64,000 nucleotides of DNA from Wolfiporia cocos. Its lineage: Eukaryota; Basidiomycota; Agaricomycetes; Polyporales; Phaeolaceae. Numbering within the stretch: position 1 is the stretch's first letter; every line of letters begins with the position of its first letter. The position numbers were made by a program, and so were the translations under genes. The stretch lies in contig JACCLO010000006.1 of assembly GCA_029448655.1 (NCBI GenBank), positions 3,100,001-3,164,000 on the forward strand, read 5' to 3'. A model generated the notes under the pieces. It was not told the DNA's origin. It was given only the letters and a program-made list of their open reading frames with translations, and searched no databases. Positions 47,566 to 59,662 of this stretch are shown here, piece after piece.

Positions 47566-48036
47566 CGGGGAAGGCAGATCGAAGTACCAATCACCCTCCA
47601 CCGCCCTGACGGACGTGCCCTCTTCACAAAGGCACTGATAGACTCCGGTTCAACGGGATCGGTCATCAGTCGTGCCTACGTGGAGGAACACAAACTCGAG
47701 CAACTCCCACTAGACCGACCCGTCAAGCTGTACAACGCTGACGGTAGTACCAACGCTGCGGGCAAGATGACGCACTATGTCGAACTCCAGATGCAGATTG
47801 ACACGCATTTGGAAATGTGCAAGCTCCACGTCACCAAGCTGAGCTCGGCCGACATATTCCTCGGCTTCGACTGGTTGGAAGATCACAACCCCACCATCGA
47901 CTGGAAGAAACGCCGAATCACCTTCACCTGCGACTGCGAACACGAGCAGATCGAGGATGGTGACCATATCTATTACATCTTTGCTGACACATGGTTACGG
48001 AATAGGGACGAGTGCCGGGCCGACATCGCTGAGTGA
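47566..48036 (+). CDS. Aspartic protease domain of the gypsy element
   Basis: The retropepsin active site is ALIDSGSTGSVIS, with its Asp at 47641. It is followed by a flap-like segment and ADIFLGFDWLEDHNP, the usual fungal ILG-type motif. It would cut the polyprotein in the particle. The frame ends at a TGA (48034-48036), but the same frame continues open into reverse transcriptase, so this stop is a single point interruption. Confidence 0.88.
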   Translation, partial: RGRQIEVPITLHRPDGRALFTKALIDSGSTGSVISRAYVEEHKLEQLPLDRPVKLYNADGSTNAAGKMTHYVELQMQIDTHLEMCKLHVTKLSSADIFLGFDWLEDHNPTIDWKKRRITFTCDCEHEQIEDGDHIYYIFADTWLRNRDECRADIAE

Positions 48037-49264
48037 GTCTGCGCGACAAAGGCAACCGAAATCGCCATCGCCACCGGCAAAACCACGGAAGCCAAGACTT
48101 TCGAGGAGGTAGTCCCCGAGTACTTACACGAATTCGAAGACGTGTTTAAGGAAACGGAATTCGACCAACTCCCCGAAAGACGACCGTGGGATCACGCCAT
48201 AGAACTCCTACCGAACTCCGAACCCTACGCCGGCAAAATCTATGCCCTATCGCCCCGAGAACAAGAGGCGTTAGACGACTTTCTAGAGGAACAGCTACGG
48301 ACTGGCCGCATACGACCATCCAAGTCACCATGGGGGGCACCATTCTTCTTCGTCAAGAAGAAGGATGGGAAACTGAGACCCATTCAGGACTACCGGAAGT
48401 TGAACCAGATGACCAAGAAGAACCGGTACCCGCTCCCTCTGATCACGGAGCTGCTCAACAAGCTGAAACGAGCTAAGTACTTCTCTAAATTGGACATTCG
48501 TTGGGGATACACAAACGTCAGAATCAAGGAAGGCGACGAAGAAAAAGCCGCCTTCATCACTAATAGGGGATTATACGAACCCCTAGTGATGTTCTTCGGA
48601 ATGTGCAACGCACCGGGCACATTTCAGACCTTGATGAATGACATATTCCGAGACCTGATTATGACTGGAAAGGTCATTGTATATTTAGATGACATACTTG
48701 TTTTCACGGGGACCGAGGCAGAACACAAAGAAATCCTGCGCAAGGTTCTGCTCGTTCTCCGTCAAAATAAGTTAACTTGTAAACCAGAGAAATGCGAGTT
48801 TATGAAGTCGGAAGTAGAATACTTAGGACATATAATCTCTCACGGGGAAATCCGCATGGATCCCGCGAAGGTGGCGGCAGTGGCTGAATGGCCCGCACCT
48901 CGGAACAAGAAAGAAGTGCAGTCCTTCATAGGATTTGCAAACTTCTACCGGAGATTTATTCCTAAGTTCTCCACGGTAGCACGCCCACTGATAAACCTAA
49001 CCAAGGATACACCTTGGCAGTGGGGTACGGCGGAACAAGAGTGTTTCAATAAGTTAAAGAAAATATTTATCGAAGCACCCGTGTTAGGGATACCAAACGA
49101 CGACGACCCTTTCCGCATCGAGGCAGATTCATCGGACTTCGCAACCGGAGCCTGCCTCATGCAGAAAACAAGACGGCGTCTGGAAACCCATCGCCTACCA
49201 GAGTAAGACGATGCTACCGGCAGAATGAAACTACGAAATCTACGACAGAGAACTCCTCGCCATC
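48037..49264 (+). pseudogene. Reverse transcriptase and start of RNase H (broken)
   Basis: RT motifs are complete: RPSKSPWGAPFFFVKKKDGK, LRPIQDYRKLN, KLDIRWGYTNVRIKEGDE and the catalytic YLDD at 48681-48692. The thumb follows with ECEFMKSEVEYLGHIIS-type sequence. RNase H begins with the first Asp in FRIEADSSDFATGACL. Near 49168 an extra A in an A-run shifts the frame, and a TGA at about 49227 interrupts the continued frame. RT copies element RNA into DNA, and RNase H removes the RNA strand. A CGA-to-TGA change at both stops is my inference from related sequences. Confidence 0.88.
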
Positions 49265-51472
49265 ATGCACGCACTTGATGAATGGCGGCATTTCGTAATG
49301 GGTGGCAAACACCCTGTAGAAGTACTAACGGACCATAAGAACCTAGAGTATTTTAAGACCCCACAGAAAATTAATCCGCGACAAGCCCGGTGGATGACGG
49401 AACTCGCCGAGTATGACCTACAACTCGTGCACATCCCCGGAAAGACCAATGGAAGGGCCGATGGGCTTTCCCGAAGAAGTGATCACGGCAACGACAAGGA
49501 TCACCTCGAAGGGCAAGTCGTCCTGAAGCCACACCTCTTCGTCCAAGATAGCGCAGAAAGGCTGCGATCCTCATTCTATACTGTAGTCAAGGGTATCACC
49601 CACGACGAAGTAAAAGAGAGGGTCAAAGCGGAAGCCGCTCTCTACGATGGAAAGGAAGGAGCAGAAGTAGGGGAAACAACCGAGGACGGTCTGCGATATA
49701 GGAGGGGGAGGTTAATTATCCCTCGGGACGAAGAATTGATCGGGAAAATCATTTCTTCATTCCACGACACCGTCTCAGCGGGACACCCTGGCACCGAAAA
49801 CACGTACACGGCCATACATCGACACTACTGGTGGCCAAAAATGCGATCAGACATCCGCCAGTACGTCAAAGCCTGTATCAAGTGCCAGGCCGCTAAGCCG
49901 GACCGATCCAAACGCGCGGCTCCACTCAACCCGAACCCAACTCCAGCACACAACTGGGAGAACATTTCCGTCGATATGATCACGGGACTCCCCACTTCCA
50001 AGGGTCGTGACGCCATCATTGTAGTAGTAGACATGAAGTCAAAGGACTATATAGCTGTACCAACAACGACTAAACTATCGGCCGAAGGATGGGCCAACAT
50101 ATTTATAGACAAAGTATATACACAACACGGACTACCAAAGAAAGTATTTAGCGACAGAGGACCATTATTTGTAGCAGAATTCATAAAGGACGTATATCGT
50201 AGATTAGGCATACAGGGAAACCCGAGTACCGCGTTCCACCCACAGACAGACGGGCAAACGGAACGTATGAACCAGGAACTCGAGGTCTACCTTAGGTTAT
50301 TTATAAATGATACTCATACGAACTGGCCGGACTTACTCCCGCTGGCAAGCTTTGCGTACAAAACACACGTACACAGTAGCACGGGATATAGTCCCTTTTA
50401 CCTTACGCACGGATACCACCCCTTCACAGGTGTAGAGGCGCCGGAACAAGAAGAGGGGGTAGCACGGGATTGGGTCGAACACATGCACACCATATCCAAA
50501 CTCGCTTCACAAAACCTGGAGAAAGCTAAGCTACGCATGAAAGAGTACTACGATAGGAAACGGGCATCGCCACTATCGTACTCTGAAGGCGACTTGGTTT
50601 GGGTCGACGGCCGCAACATAAACATGGGCCACCCAACCAAGAAGCTTGACTCCAAGCGGTTTGGACCGTACAAAGTCACCAAGAAGGTCGGGCACGGAGC
50701 ATACGAACTAGACCTTCCCGCAGATATGCGCGGGATATACCCAGTATTCAACGAGGTCTTACTCCTACCATACACACCGCCCGCCTTCCCCAACCAGGAC
50801 CACAGTAAAGTGACGGAAAGCAATGACGTTCGCAGGCCTCTCAGGATCCTCGAATCCAGGGAAGACCGAGGGCGAATCGAGCTAGAAGTCGAGTGGTCTG
50901 ACGGGACTAAAACATGGGAACGAAAACGTGGATTGAACCATTACCAAGAGCTCGTCACAAAGTTCTTCGAAGCCAGACCATCCGCCCCAGGTAACCAGTG
51001 GAAAAACAGAAACACTGGCTGGGACCACTCAGACACCAAATGGGACCCAGAGTGGGAGGACTTCGAACGAAAAGCTCAGGAAATGGGACTCAGGGAGAAC
51101 CCGAAGGAGTTCATCATATACGACGACATAGACACTACGCTTCTTGTCAAAGGCAGTATACCGTTCTACGCCTACGAAAAGAAGCTCGTCGCTCGTAACT
51201 TCTGGTTCTGCGATCCACGAACACGGGTCATGCAATACGGAATACGCGTTGGAACACCGATAAAATCCACTATACCTGAATCGATAGGATACTGGATCTA
51301 CCCGGTCTTAAACACACTCCAACTGGCGCACCCACACATTTGCACCAAAACCGTAGACCACCCGTGCCATGTTGACCAAACTATGTACAAAGTGATTGCT
51401 GGGCGTGGGGACACGCAGCTAGAAGAGGGGGTACTGTCACAAGCCGATTTTCTCCAACTAGCTTGCGACTAG
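49265..51472 (+). CDS. RNase H end, integrase, chromo-like segment and long tail
   Basis: The frame opens in RNase H (YDRELLAIMHALDEW precedes it; TDHKNLEYF at about 49330). The integrase HHCC zinc domain follows (AGHPGTENTYTAIHRHYWWP.., CIKCQ; about 49785-49890). The DDE core then has Asp in ISVDMITG, Asp in VFSDRGPLF and Glu in GQTERMNQELEVY. Near 50840-50990 a chromodomain-like segment (RILESREDRGRIELEVEWSDG, then TWERKRGL) suggests chromatin-directed insertion. Unusually, about 150 further residues follow (YDDIDTTLLVKGSIPFYAYE, RNFWFCDPRTRVMQYGIRVG) that I cannot assign. The stop lies inside the 3' LTR. This part is uninterrupted. Confidence 0.9.
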   Translation: MHALDEWRHFVMGGKHPVEVLTDHKNLEYFKTPQKINPRQARWMTELAEYDLQLVHIPGKTNGRADGLSRRSDHGNDKDHLEGQVVLKPHLFVQDSAERLRSSFYTVVKGITHDEVKERVKAEAALYDGKEGAEVGETTEDGLRYRRGRLIIPRDEELIGKIISSFHDTVSAGHPGTENTYTAIHRHYWWPKMRSDIRQYVKACIKCQAAKPDRSKRAAPLNPNPTPAHNWENISVDMITGLPTSKGRDAIIVVVDMKSKDYIAVPTTTKLSAEGWANIFIDKVYTQHGLPKKVFSDRGPLFVAEFIKDVYRRLGIQGNPSTAFHPQTDGQTERMNQELEVYLRLFINDTHTNWPDLLPLASFAYKTHVHSSTGYSPFYLTHGYHPFTGVEAPEQEEGVARDWVEHMHTISKLASQNLEKAKLRMKEYYDRKRASPLSYSEGDLVWVDGRNINMGHPTKKLDSKRFGPYKVTKKVGHGAYELDLPADMRGIYPVFNEVLLLPYTPPAFPNQDHSKVTESNDVRRPLRILESREDRGRIELEVEWSDGTKTWERKRGLNHYQELVTKFFEARPSAPGNQWKNRNTGWDHSDTKWDPEWEDFERKAQEMGLRENPKEFIIYDDIDTTLLVKGSIPFYAYEKKLVARNFWFCDPRTRVMQYGIRVGTPIKSTIPESIGYWIYPVLNTLQLAHPHICTKTVDHPCHVDQTMYKVIAGRGDTQLEEGVLSQADFLQLACD

Positions 51473-51805
51473 AGACAACCCTTATCTTATCTAAGCGCCC
51501 ACCTATGCATCACGTGCAAAGACCCCGAACACCCCACACGTGCATACACAGACCCCGGACACCCTTGATGTGGCTCTACACCTACGATAGGGTTTACCAT
51601 ACTCTAAACGGTCTATCAGCTTACGTAATACTGTATAGTAGCCAAACATGTACAAACAGCCTATGAGCATATATACCAGCCAGACGAGCAGGGAGCACCC
51701 CAGACTCGTCTTGGCCTTTGTTGCCTTGAGTAGCCTCAGACTAGGAATACGCTTCCACGCGAGTAATATTCCCCTGAGTAGTTGCTTGAGAATACGCTTG
51801 TGTCA
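51435..51805 (+). repeat. 3' LTR of the gypsy element
   Basis: It is 371 bp and differs from the 5' LTR at two sites, both T in the 5' copy and C here. A purine tract AGAAGAGGGGG (51421-51431) stands 3 nt before it. Confidence 0.95.
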
Positions 51806-52363
51806 CATTCATATACTGCAGATTGCAAGATGAACATGCGGAAAACTGTCAGTTTTACGCAATGGGGATTTGGGGCAGGGAGTAGGGACAGGGAGCAGGT
51901 ATGGGGAGAGCATGAATATAGGTAGATTGAGATATTTCTGGGGCGCATTCGGGTACCGCCGGTAGTATATGTCGATACTTTTGTATGCATTAGGTTACAT
52001 CTGAATACATATTTTGAGCTATATTGAGCTACATTGAAGGATATCTCTGGACCTTCTTATGCAACACTGAGGATACACTCAGATATATTTGATGTATCAA
52101 AACTTCTCCGAGATACATTTGGATACATTTAGTGTAGATGAGATACATTGTATGAGCGTCTACGATGTATCCTAATGTAGTCTATGGTTCGCGTTATATC
52201 CAAATGTATCCGACACATCTGGATACATTTAAATACATTGGATTCTCACTGGGCCTGAGCCGTCGTAAGCCGCCCCCAAGGTTCGGCTCGGCCCGGCTTA
52301 AGTCGGCTCGGCCAGGCCCGGCTCACGGCTTTGAGCCGGGATTTGCACATCACTAAGAGGAAT

Positions 52364-54248
52364 TGTGTCATATAAGACATCGTTTTTACATGATCAACCT
52401 TTCCGATCCAGAGTGTCACCATTGCTGCCAAAGCCGACTTTTGCTCTCGCGGTAGGATGTTCGGTATCGGGTGTAACTGAGGATGTACATGCTTCGATTC
52501 GTATGTGTTACAGTGCCATTACCTCTTAGATGAGCTGTGGCGTAGTGTAGCGAAAGTCGTCGATATGTGGCACTAGATGTGACTGCGCTTTCCGCCTGGG
52601 CCTGGGCCGTTGGGGCCCGATGACATGCCCTTCATCTCGCTGCGAACTGAGAAGCATCCCGTATCGGCAGAATGTATGTGCAGTCGACATCCACACAGCC
52701 GGACTTGCAAGTGGGGCTAGAAGTGCTTATAAACGTTCCCTACACCAGGCGCTCCCCCGTGATATATTATATTCCCTCAACTCCGACACTTTGTCCTTTG
52801 ACGAGACTTTGTTTATAATAGCTTCATGTATACGTGGAAATGTGTTGGAAATGCAATCCGTACGTTGTCCCGGGTCGCCCCTTGCTACTGCCGTCTAGCT
52901 ATCGCTCGGCCATCTCGCCGCTCTTCCTACTGTACACCCGCCGATCGTTTCATATGCCGCCTTTCCTTATTTAGCTCACAATGGTACCTGCCCAGCTCCG
53001 TTCGTACCCGAGCCACGTATGCACATTTTTCACACTTATACCTGCCGTGTTACGATACACACCCTCAGTCTTGCACTCGCTTCTCGAGCGCGCCGTACTG
53101 AGGGTGAGTAGATACCTATCCGTTCACTGCCCTGCATCGTAGCTTACTTACATGCTGTAGTATTGTCTGCTACGTTACAGGTATGAATACACTACAGTCT
53201 TGCACTCGCTTCTTGAGCGCGCCGTACTGAGGTATTGTCTGCTACGTTACAGACAACGACGCCGCTCTGCTTCAACAGAAATGAGCATGAGGGATGAGAG
53301 ACGAGCAGGCTTGTAGCGCTCCACACTGTGGACCCAGCGGAAAGGTAAAAAAAAGGAGGATATAAATCATTCGCTTGTAGCTATGAGGTGTTTGGATGTT
53401 CAGTAGCTTTTGTGGAGCTAGAGTCTTGTAAAGATCAGATCAGCATGAAACTCACGATTCACTTCCTGATACCAGTGACTCGAAGTCCAGCATGATCCTG
53501 CAGTGAGTCAACCGGTCATTGATATATTCTTGTGCCAGATGTTCCATTAAGCCGCTAGAGGTTTGGAAGCTTGTCTGGTTGTCTTCGTTGTGACTCGAAT
53601 TTTGTTTCTGCACTACAAGGTGCACCAAAAGTCATGTAATTTTCAGTTGCTCAATTTCAATCGCCTCGTACGAGCATAATTCCACGCACACTTCAAATAA
53701 AATGATCTGATGGACGTGCTGTCGCAGACGTTGTTGTCACTTTCGTACACGCACTGGCCGAACTTGGTCTCGCGCAAGGCGTGGCCGATGTTTTTGATGT
53801 CAGGGATGCCGTCGACGATGGTATCAGCTCATCGCCTGGTACCTTGATGATTATTTATTAAGCGAGTAGCATAGGGGAAACAATATGTGAGATTTCACAA
53901 AACCATGGATGCATGGAACGATCGTGATGGCCGACCACGTTTTTACCAGTGTTCATTCTATACATTGGTATAGGTATAAAAAGAAATCGATTGAAAGTCT
54001 TATCATTTCACCAAGCAGATTATCATGCTGTTGGTAGTTACAGTTGGATGTGTATTCTAGTAACCCACACGTGAAACTCCCGCTGCCTTCATATCTCTTA
54101 GGATCACTTCCGCTCTCTTCTCTGATGTACTCCCCGACCTTTGCAAGGTTCATTGTGAAGGGATTGGAACATGAGGGCCCATTGTGATGAGATATATTAA
54201 GGGAATGAATACCAACTTCCATCCTCTATCCCAGAGACCTCTAGATTC
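52364..54248. other. Region with an AKR-upstream relic and small repeats, no gene
   Basis: About 52520-52740 resembles the upstream region of the intact AKR (about 57630-58190), clearest at GCCGGACTTGCAAGTGGGGC (52698) versus GCCGGACTTGCGAGTGGGGC (58157). No AKR exons follow, so a third AKR copy has probably lost its coding part. Interleaved repeats are listed separately. A short minus-strand stretch near 53690-53820 reads DGIPDIKNIGHALRETKFGQ without a recognised family. Confidence 0.55.
53066..53252. repeat. Interleaved duplication A-B-A-B
   Basis: Unit A (CAGTCTTGCACTCGCTTCT.., 38 bp) occurs at 53066-53103 and 53195-53232. Unit B (TATTGTCTGCTACGTTACAG) occurs at 53161-53180 and 53233-53252. 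In the second case A and B abut, while in the first they are 57 bp apart, which suggests a deletion after duplication. Confidence 0.85.
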
Positions 54249-55791
54249 TCAATCGCGAGCAGCGGAGTTGATCAATGCATCAGGATGTAGCATGTTTTGA
54301 CTATGTATGACGAGTGACCCGTCCATACCCCAGCTTCTTCTGTTCACTTCAAAGGCTTGACGGATATTGAGGATAAAACGAGAGACCATGATCCCCGTGA
54401 GCCTACACAGCAGCCTGACGTTTATGACAAAGGACCAAGAAAAACTTGCAGTTGCACGTACGAATTCAAGAAAGTTAGCAGAAATAGCATCAACTGGTCG
54501 CTGCTTGGAGACTGATCCATGATACCAGCTTTATACCATGTAACTATCATCGATGCCAGGTTCGCCGAAAACATTATTCTGTAAAGATAACAGGTGTTTG
54601 GCTCTTGATCATCATAGTGCAAAAGAACTTACAGAAAGAACCAAGTGCCTGAAGGGATATGATAAGAATCTAGTAATCATATAAACTCATCGATGATATG
54701 CATACCATCTCTTATCATGGTGAAGCTTGCCAGGGGAAGATTGAACGATCCCCAGTGAAGTCGATTCAAGAACCGGAAGTCACGGGCATAGAACCATGTG
54801 ACAAATAGCACAATCGCATCCGATATGATAGCAGAAAGGCGTACTGCCAGGACCTCTGTAGGCGCAAGAAGTGTCACACAAATAAAAATGCACAAGTTGA
54901 ATGCGACAGTTACGTCTACGGATAGCATTATGACTGAGAGCTCATCGCAGGTGAAGATAGGGAACGCCTACCCAACTATTAACGTCCTGCCCTGGAAGTT
55001 ACTCTCCCCGCATAAGTCGACGTAAGGTATAAGCACATCGTGTAATTTGATGTTTTCGGTCTATATCAAAATCTGGCACAAGCATTTTCATATATAGTGT
55101 TCACACGACTTACGACGGTGTAAACGACCACGGGCGCCATTCCAAAGCAAAGTGTGAGAGCAGTCAGGAGGCTATTGGAGCGGCTAACAGCGTAGACACG
55201 AAGTGCCGACAACACTTAATAAATATTGTTAACACGTCGCTTTCATCAGATTACGTTATGATACATACCTGCCCATGCGCTAATTAGCATCGACGTGAAG
55301 ACGAAGGAAGAAGTTTGCTGAATGTGGCAGCTGGAATACCAATAATGAGAATGATCCTCACAATAACATGGTGTACGGTATGACCTCTAGAGGTCGAGTT
55401 ATTAGATTACATTCACAGTACGATCAAAATCAAGTCGAACAAACCTCCTGAGTCTTCCATATCGGCAGTGTCCATATAAAGATGGTCGCCGTCCAACCTA
55501 GGACTGCTATACGATTGAACAAACATAATGCTACGGCAGTCAGTTGCCTGCTCCATATCAGTCGTACTTCGTCGCTAAATGTCAAAATCCCATCATAGAT
55601 TAGTAAGGCTTCTCTGTGTGAGTGTATCGTATCTCGATATCGGATTAAATCTGTATAACACAGACCACAAGTACTGACAAAGTACAATTTCATGGAATAT
55701 CTAGATACCCAGCTCAGACACTACTGTGGCGCCAGTCTAAGTGCAGCACTCACGTCATGCGGAGAACATCGGTAATCTCTGCAATATTCAT
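54249..55791 (-). CDS. DUF6533 multi-span membrane protein
   Basis: On the minus strand, exon 1 begins at 55791 (MNIAEITDVLRM, to 55754). Exon 2 starts at 55673 and carries ALLIYDGILTFSDEVRLIWS and then LCLFNRIAVLGW. Further coding blocks follow: CHIQQTSSFVFTSMLISAWA (about 55330), VLSALRVYAVSRSNSLLTAL to APVVVYTV, the YVDLCGES loop, and DVTVAFNLCIFICV. Next come LSAIISDAIVLFVTWFYA and the LASFTMIRDG block, and finally LTGIMVSRFILNIRQAF. The stop at 54249-54251 is the simplest end. An alternative last exon reaching about 53953 is possible. Around seven membrane helices are expected. The family is basidiomycete-specific with unknown function. All blocks are open and splice sites are plausible, so this copy may be functional. 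It is divergent from the AKR at 58312. Confidence 0.8.
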
Positions 55792-56245
55792 GGTGAGACC
55801 AGACCGAGAGCAAAGGTAGTGAAATGGTTCGAAGCAAGGCAGCCTTTGGCAATCACTAAATATTTGTAGCTAGCCTGAGACCACACGGCGAACATTGCTT
55901 GGTCTAGCCATCTCTAGGTAGCTTCAATCTATGCCTCGGCATTGACGTGGCAAGTAACCACATCAGAAATTATATATCACGTTAGACGAAATTTCATATT
56001 GAACACCATTGCGATTGGTCGAGACTAGATGTGACGTGATCTTCTTATAATTCGTTGCGTACGAAACGGAAATATCCAATATTATCGTAATGAACCTCGA
56101 GTGTTACCTATACAATCATAACTCTTAATAGCCTATCGAAGACAAGCCAAGAAGAAAGGAAATTGCATTCGGCCAGAAGGGGACCTCGCCGGCTTCTGAA
56201 TAAAGCTTGATGTTCTAGGCTGAGCACGTCCTGAGTAAGGACAGA

Positions 56246-56400
56246 GTGATGTGCAAAGCCTGCTTCTAAGCCGTAAGCTCGGCCAGGATCAGTCGTCCGG
56301 GCTAAGCCGGGCCCTGGGAGCGGCCTGGGAAGATTCAGGCCAAGGGTTCAGCTTCAGGCTTGAATGAGGCCAAGCCGAGGCGTTGGCTGGCGCCTTGAGC
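56246..56400. mobile_element. hAT-like GC-rich element, left end only
   Basis: AGTGATGTGCAAAGCC followed by GGCCCGG-rich sequence matches the left end of the element at 42076. No right terminus is found before the next repeat, so this is a truncated copy. Confidence 0.55.
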
Positions 56401-56575
56401 GCCCAATTGTGGTTTGCTTTCAGCAAGCTATCGGTTCGTGATCGCATTGCAGACAGTGTAGAGCATTCTTACTCGGCCAAATCATGTAAAACTCTTTATC
56501 ATCGAGCAGGCGTTGTGGCTACGCAATGCAGCGCATATTCGTTAGTGGGCTGTGTCATGTTCTCGTGCATTGTAG

Positions 56576-57291
56576 GAGGGACTTCAGTCAATTATCTTAA
56601 TCTGCCAACTGCCCTTCGCTTAAGAAATCGCAGTTGCGAGCTAGGTTTGCACGCAGATTAATCTGCTAACTGCGGCAGATTAATCTACTGTGACAATAAA
56701 ATGGCACATCCCAGATTCGAACCAAGGACCTTAGCGCAGATGAGAATAACAGCATCGCAGCATAATTAGCCGACTGAGCCATTGCGGCAACAGGTACCAT
56801 TGACCAATTAAAATATATATAACGCAAATTTTACACACAATTTTCGCAAATCATCAAGGCAACTAACTGCTCCAACAAGCATACAGAAATCAATGATAGT
56901 GGTAGCTTGATTTACCATGCTTGACCTGGAGCAACTCACCATGGGAAAGCTGAATACACTGGGATCACAGGTCTTTAGAGGCAGATTCATTTGTATTTGT
57001 GTTATGGAAGATGTTAAACTGCAAAAATGAAGTTTACAAAATACTCTATATATTGCTTAAAATGGGGGCAACACCAGTTGCACTGTAGCTCAGTTGGCTA
57101 ATTATGCTGTGATGCTGTTATTCTCCTCTGCGCTAAGGTCCTTGGTTTGAATCCGGGATGTGCTATTTTATTGTCACAGTAGATTAATCTGCCGCAGTTA
57201 GCAGATTAATCTGCGTGCAAACCTAGCTCGCAACTGCGATTTCTTAAGCGAAGGGCAGTTGGCAGATTAAGATAATTGACTGAAGTCCCTC
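56576..57291. mobile_element. TIR element carrying inverted tRNA-like sequences, copy 2
   Basis: The termini GAGGGACTTCAGTC and GACTGAAGTCCCTC are exact inverted repeats, and the arms stay paired for about 200 bp. Inside each arm are GCAGATTAATCTGC and a tRNA-like unit (minus about 56701-56785, plus about 57080-57165). The centre matches copy 1 at 38184-38899. The flanks GTGCATTGTAG and GTGCATTAG are similar but not identical; a 9-bp duplication as in Mutator-like elements is possible. No coding sequence is present. Confidence 0.85.
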
Positions 57292-57300
57292 GTGCATTAG

Positions 57301-58311
57301 ATGTGTCCTGTCAACACTTCGAGTCACCATTTGAGCACCAGTATTAGGAGGGGGGGGGAGGGGGGGGAAATAGCAAATATGAGACTTCTTCATGATGGCC
57401 TATAAGATGTGGTCTGAGCTTTTACTGGTTCCAAGCCAACCAGCTTGATGTTGCGATTGATTCCAAGCCCCTCTGGACCTATCCAGGCCAGATACGGGAC
57501 TGTCATAGTGTCAGAGCGATTTCCACAATCACCAAATGCCAGCAAATGAGAGTAGGACAGGATACGACGGGAGGTAATGGGTACGAGGTTGCTCGAGAAT
57601 GTATGTTAGTTAAGTCTGTCGTGCCAAAGTATCGGGTGCGGCGCAGTGTGGCAGAGGTCATCGAGATGTGGCATCACACGCTCCTACCTTCACCCCCGTA
57701 TCCCACATCAAGATACAGTCAGACATAACTTCTCCTATCGCACATACTGACCAATATCCCACCCTAATCTGCCCGCGCTAATGTACGGAAAGATACTGAT
57801 CGCGCGAAATAAATGTCTCTCTCTGGCATCACACGTGACCGCGTCTTCGGCGACGCGGAGAAGGAGACCTGAGCCTTTCCTTTTGCTTTCCTTGAGTAGA
57901 TACATCCACCGTGCGTCATACGTCTTCTGCTTCTGTTTAGAATCGAATGATGACCTGCTCAGACTTGGCTCACTCGGGCCTTTGTACGCCCAATGCCGGT
58001 GCTTCCCCACCCGGCGTCAGCATAAGCTGCATCGCGCTACATAGGTACATGAAGCACGCTGACGCGTTCTTCATCTCGTGAACAGCTGGATAGTACTCTT
58101 CACCGCTTTAGTAACGCGGGATTACACAAACCTCGGGGACACTCGACAAGTAGACTGCCGGACTTGCGAGTGGGGCTGGAGGCGCTTCGGAACCTTGCCT
58201 GCACCAAGCTTCCTGCAATATATATATCCTCGACGTCGACAATTTGACATAGAACCACATATATCCACCTTCCCCTGCTCACAACAACAACCAGTTGCAC
58301 TATATCCCGAC
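57301..58311. promoter_or_regulatory. Upstream region of the intact AKR gene
   Basis: It contains a G-rich run near 57346-57368 and a block (58157-58187) conserved at 52698. A TATA-like ATATATATA lies at about 58218-58226, some 90 bp before the start. The conserved block is a candidate promoter element. Confidence 0.45.

Positions 58312-59662
<1,351 letters not shown>

Larger units (their letters stand above)
43608..51805 (+). mobile_element. Ty3/gypsy chromovirus-like retrotransposon with dUTPase domain
   Basis: The element is 8198 bp with 371-bp LTRs that differ at two positions. The 5-bp duplication is CATTC (43603-43607 and 51806-51810). The domain order is Gag, dUTPase, protease, reverse transcriptase, RNase H, integrase, then a chromo-like segment and a C-terminal tail. 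A self-complementary primer-binding site follows the 5' LTR. Reading is broken by frame changes near 44787, 46000 and 49168 and by in-frame TGA codons at 48034 and about 49227, so this copy is not autonomous despite its young LTRs. It lies inside TIR element A. Confidence 0.95.
42594..52253. mobile_element. TIR element family A, copy 1 (middle level of nest)
   Basis: The terminal inverted repeats start CCCAGTGAGAATCC and continue into ATTTAAAT. The flanking 7-bp duplication is CCTGAGC (42587-42593 and 52254-52260) within the hAT element. After removing the gypsy insertion it is 1457 bp. The ends are rich in GGATACAT/ATGTATCC motifs, probable transposase-binding repeats. A 85-codon frame (43002-43259), also seen in copy 2, is the only frame of note and I do not recognise it. 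Copy 2 is at 60853-62315. Confidence 0.88.
42076..52355. mobile_element. hAT-like non-autonomous element (outer level of nest)
   Basis: The termini TAGTGATGTGC and GCACATCACTA are exact inverted repeats, flanked by a perfect 8-bp duplication AGAGGAAT (42068-42075 and 52356-52363), the length typical of hAT transposons. GC-rich GGCCCGGCT-type subterminal blocks follow at both ends. Without its inserted elements it would be about 0.6 kb with no transposase. It sits just after the AKR pseudogene stop. Confidence 0.88.

Noticed and set aside
48034..48036. Programmed readthrough of the TGA between protease and RT
   Set aside because: The following bases are not a known readthrough context, and another TGA and frameshifts occur nearby, so decay is simpler.
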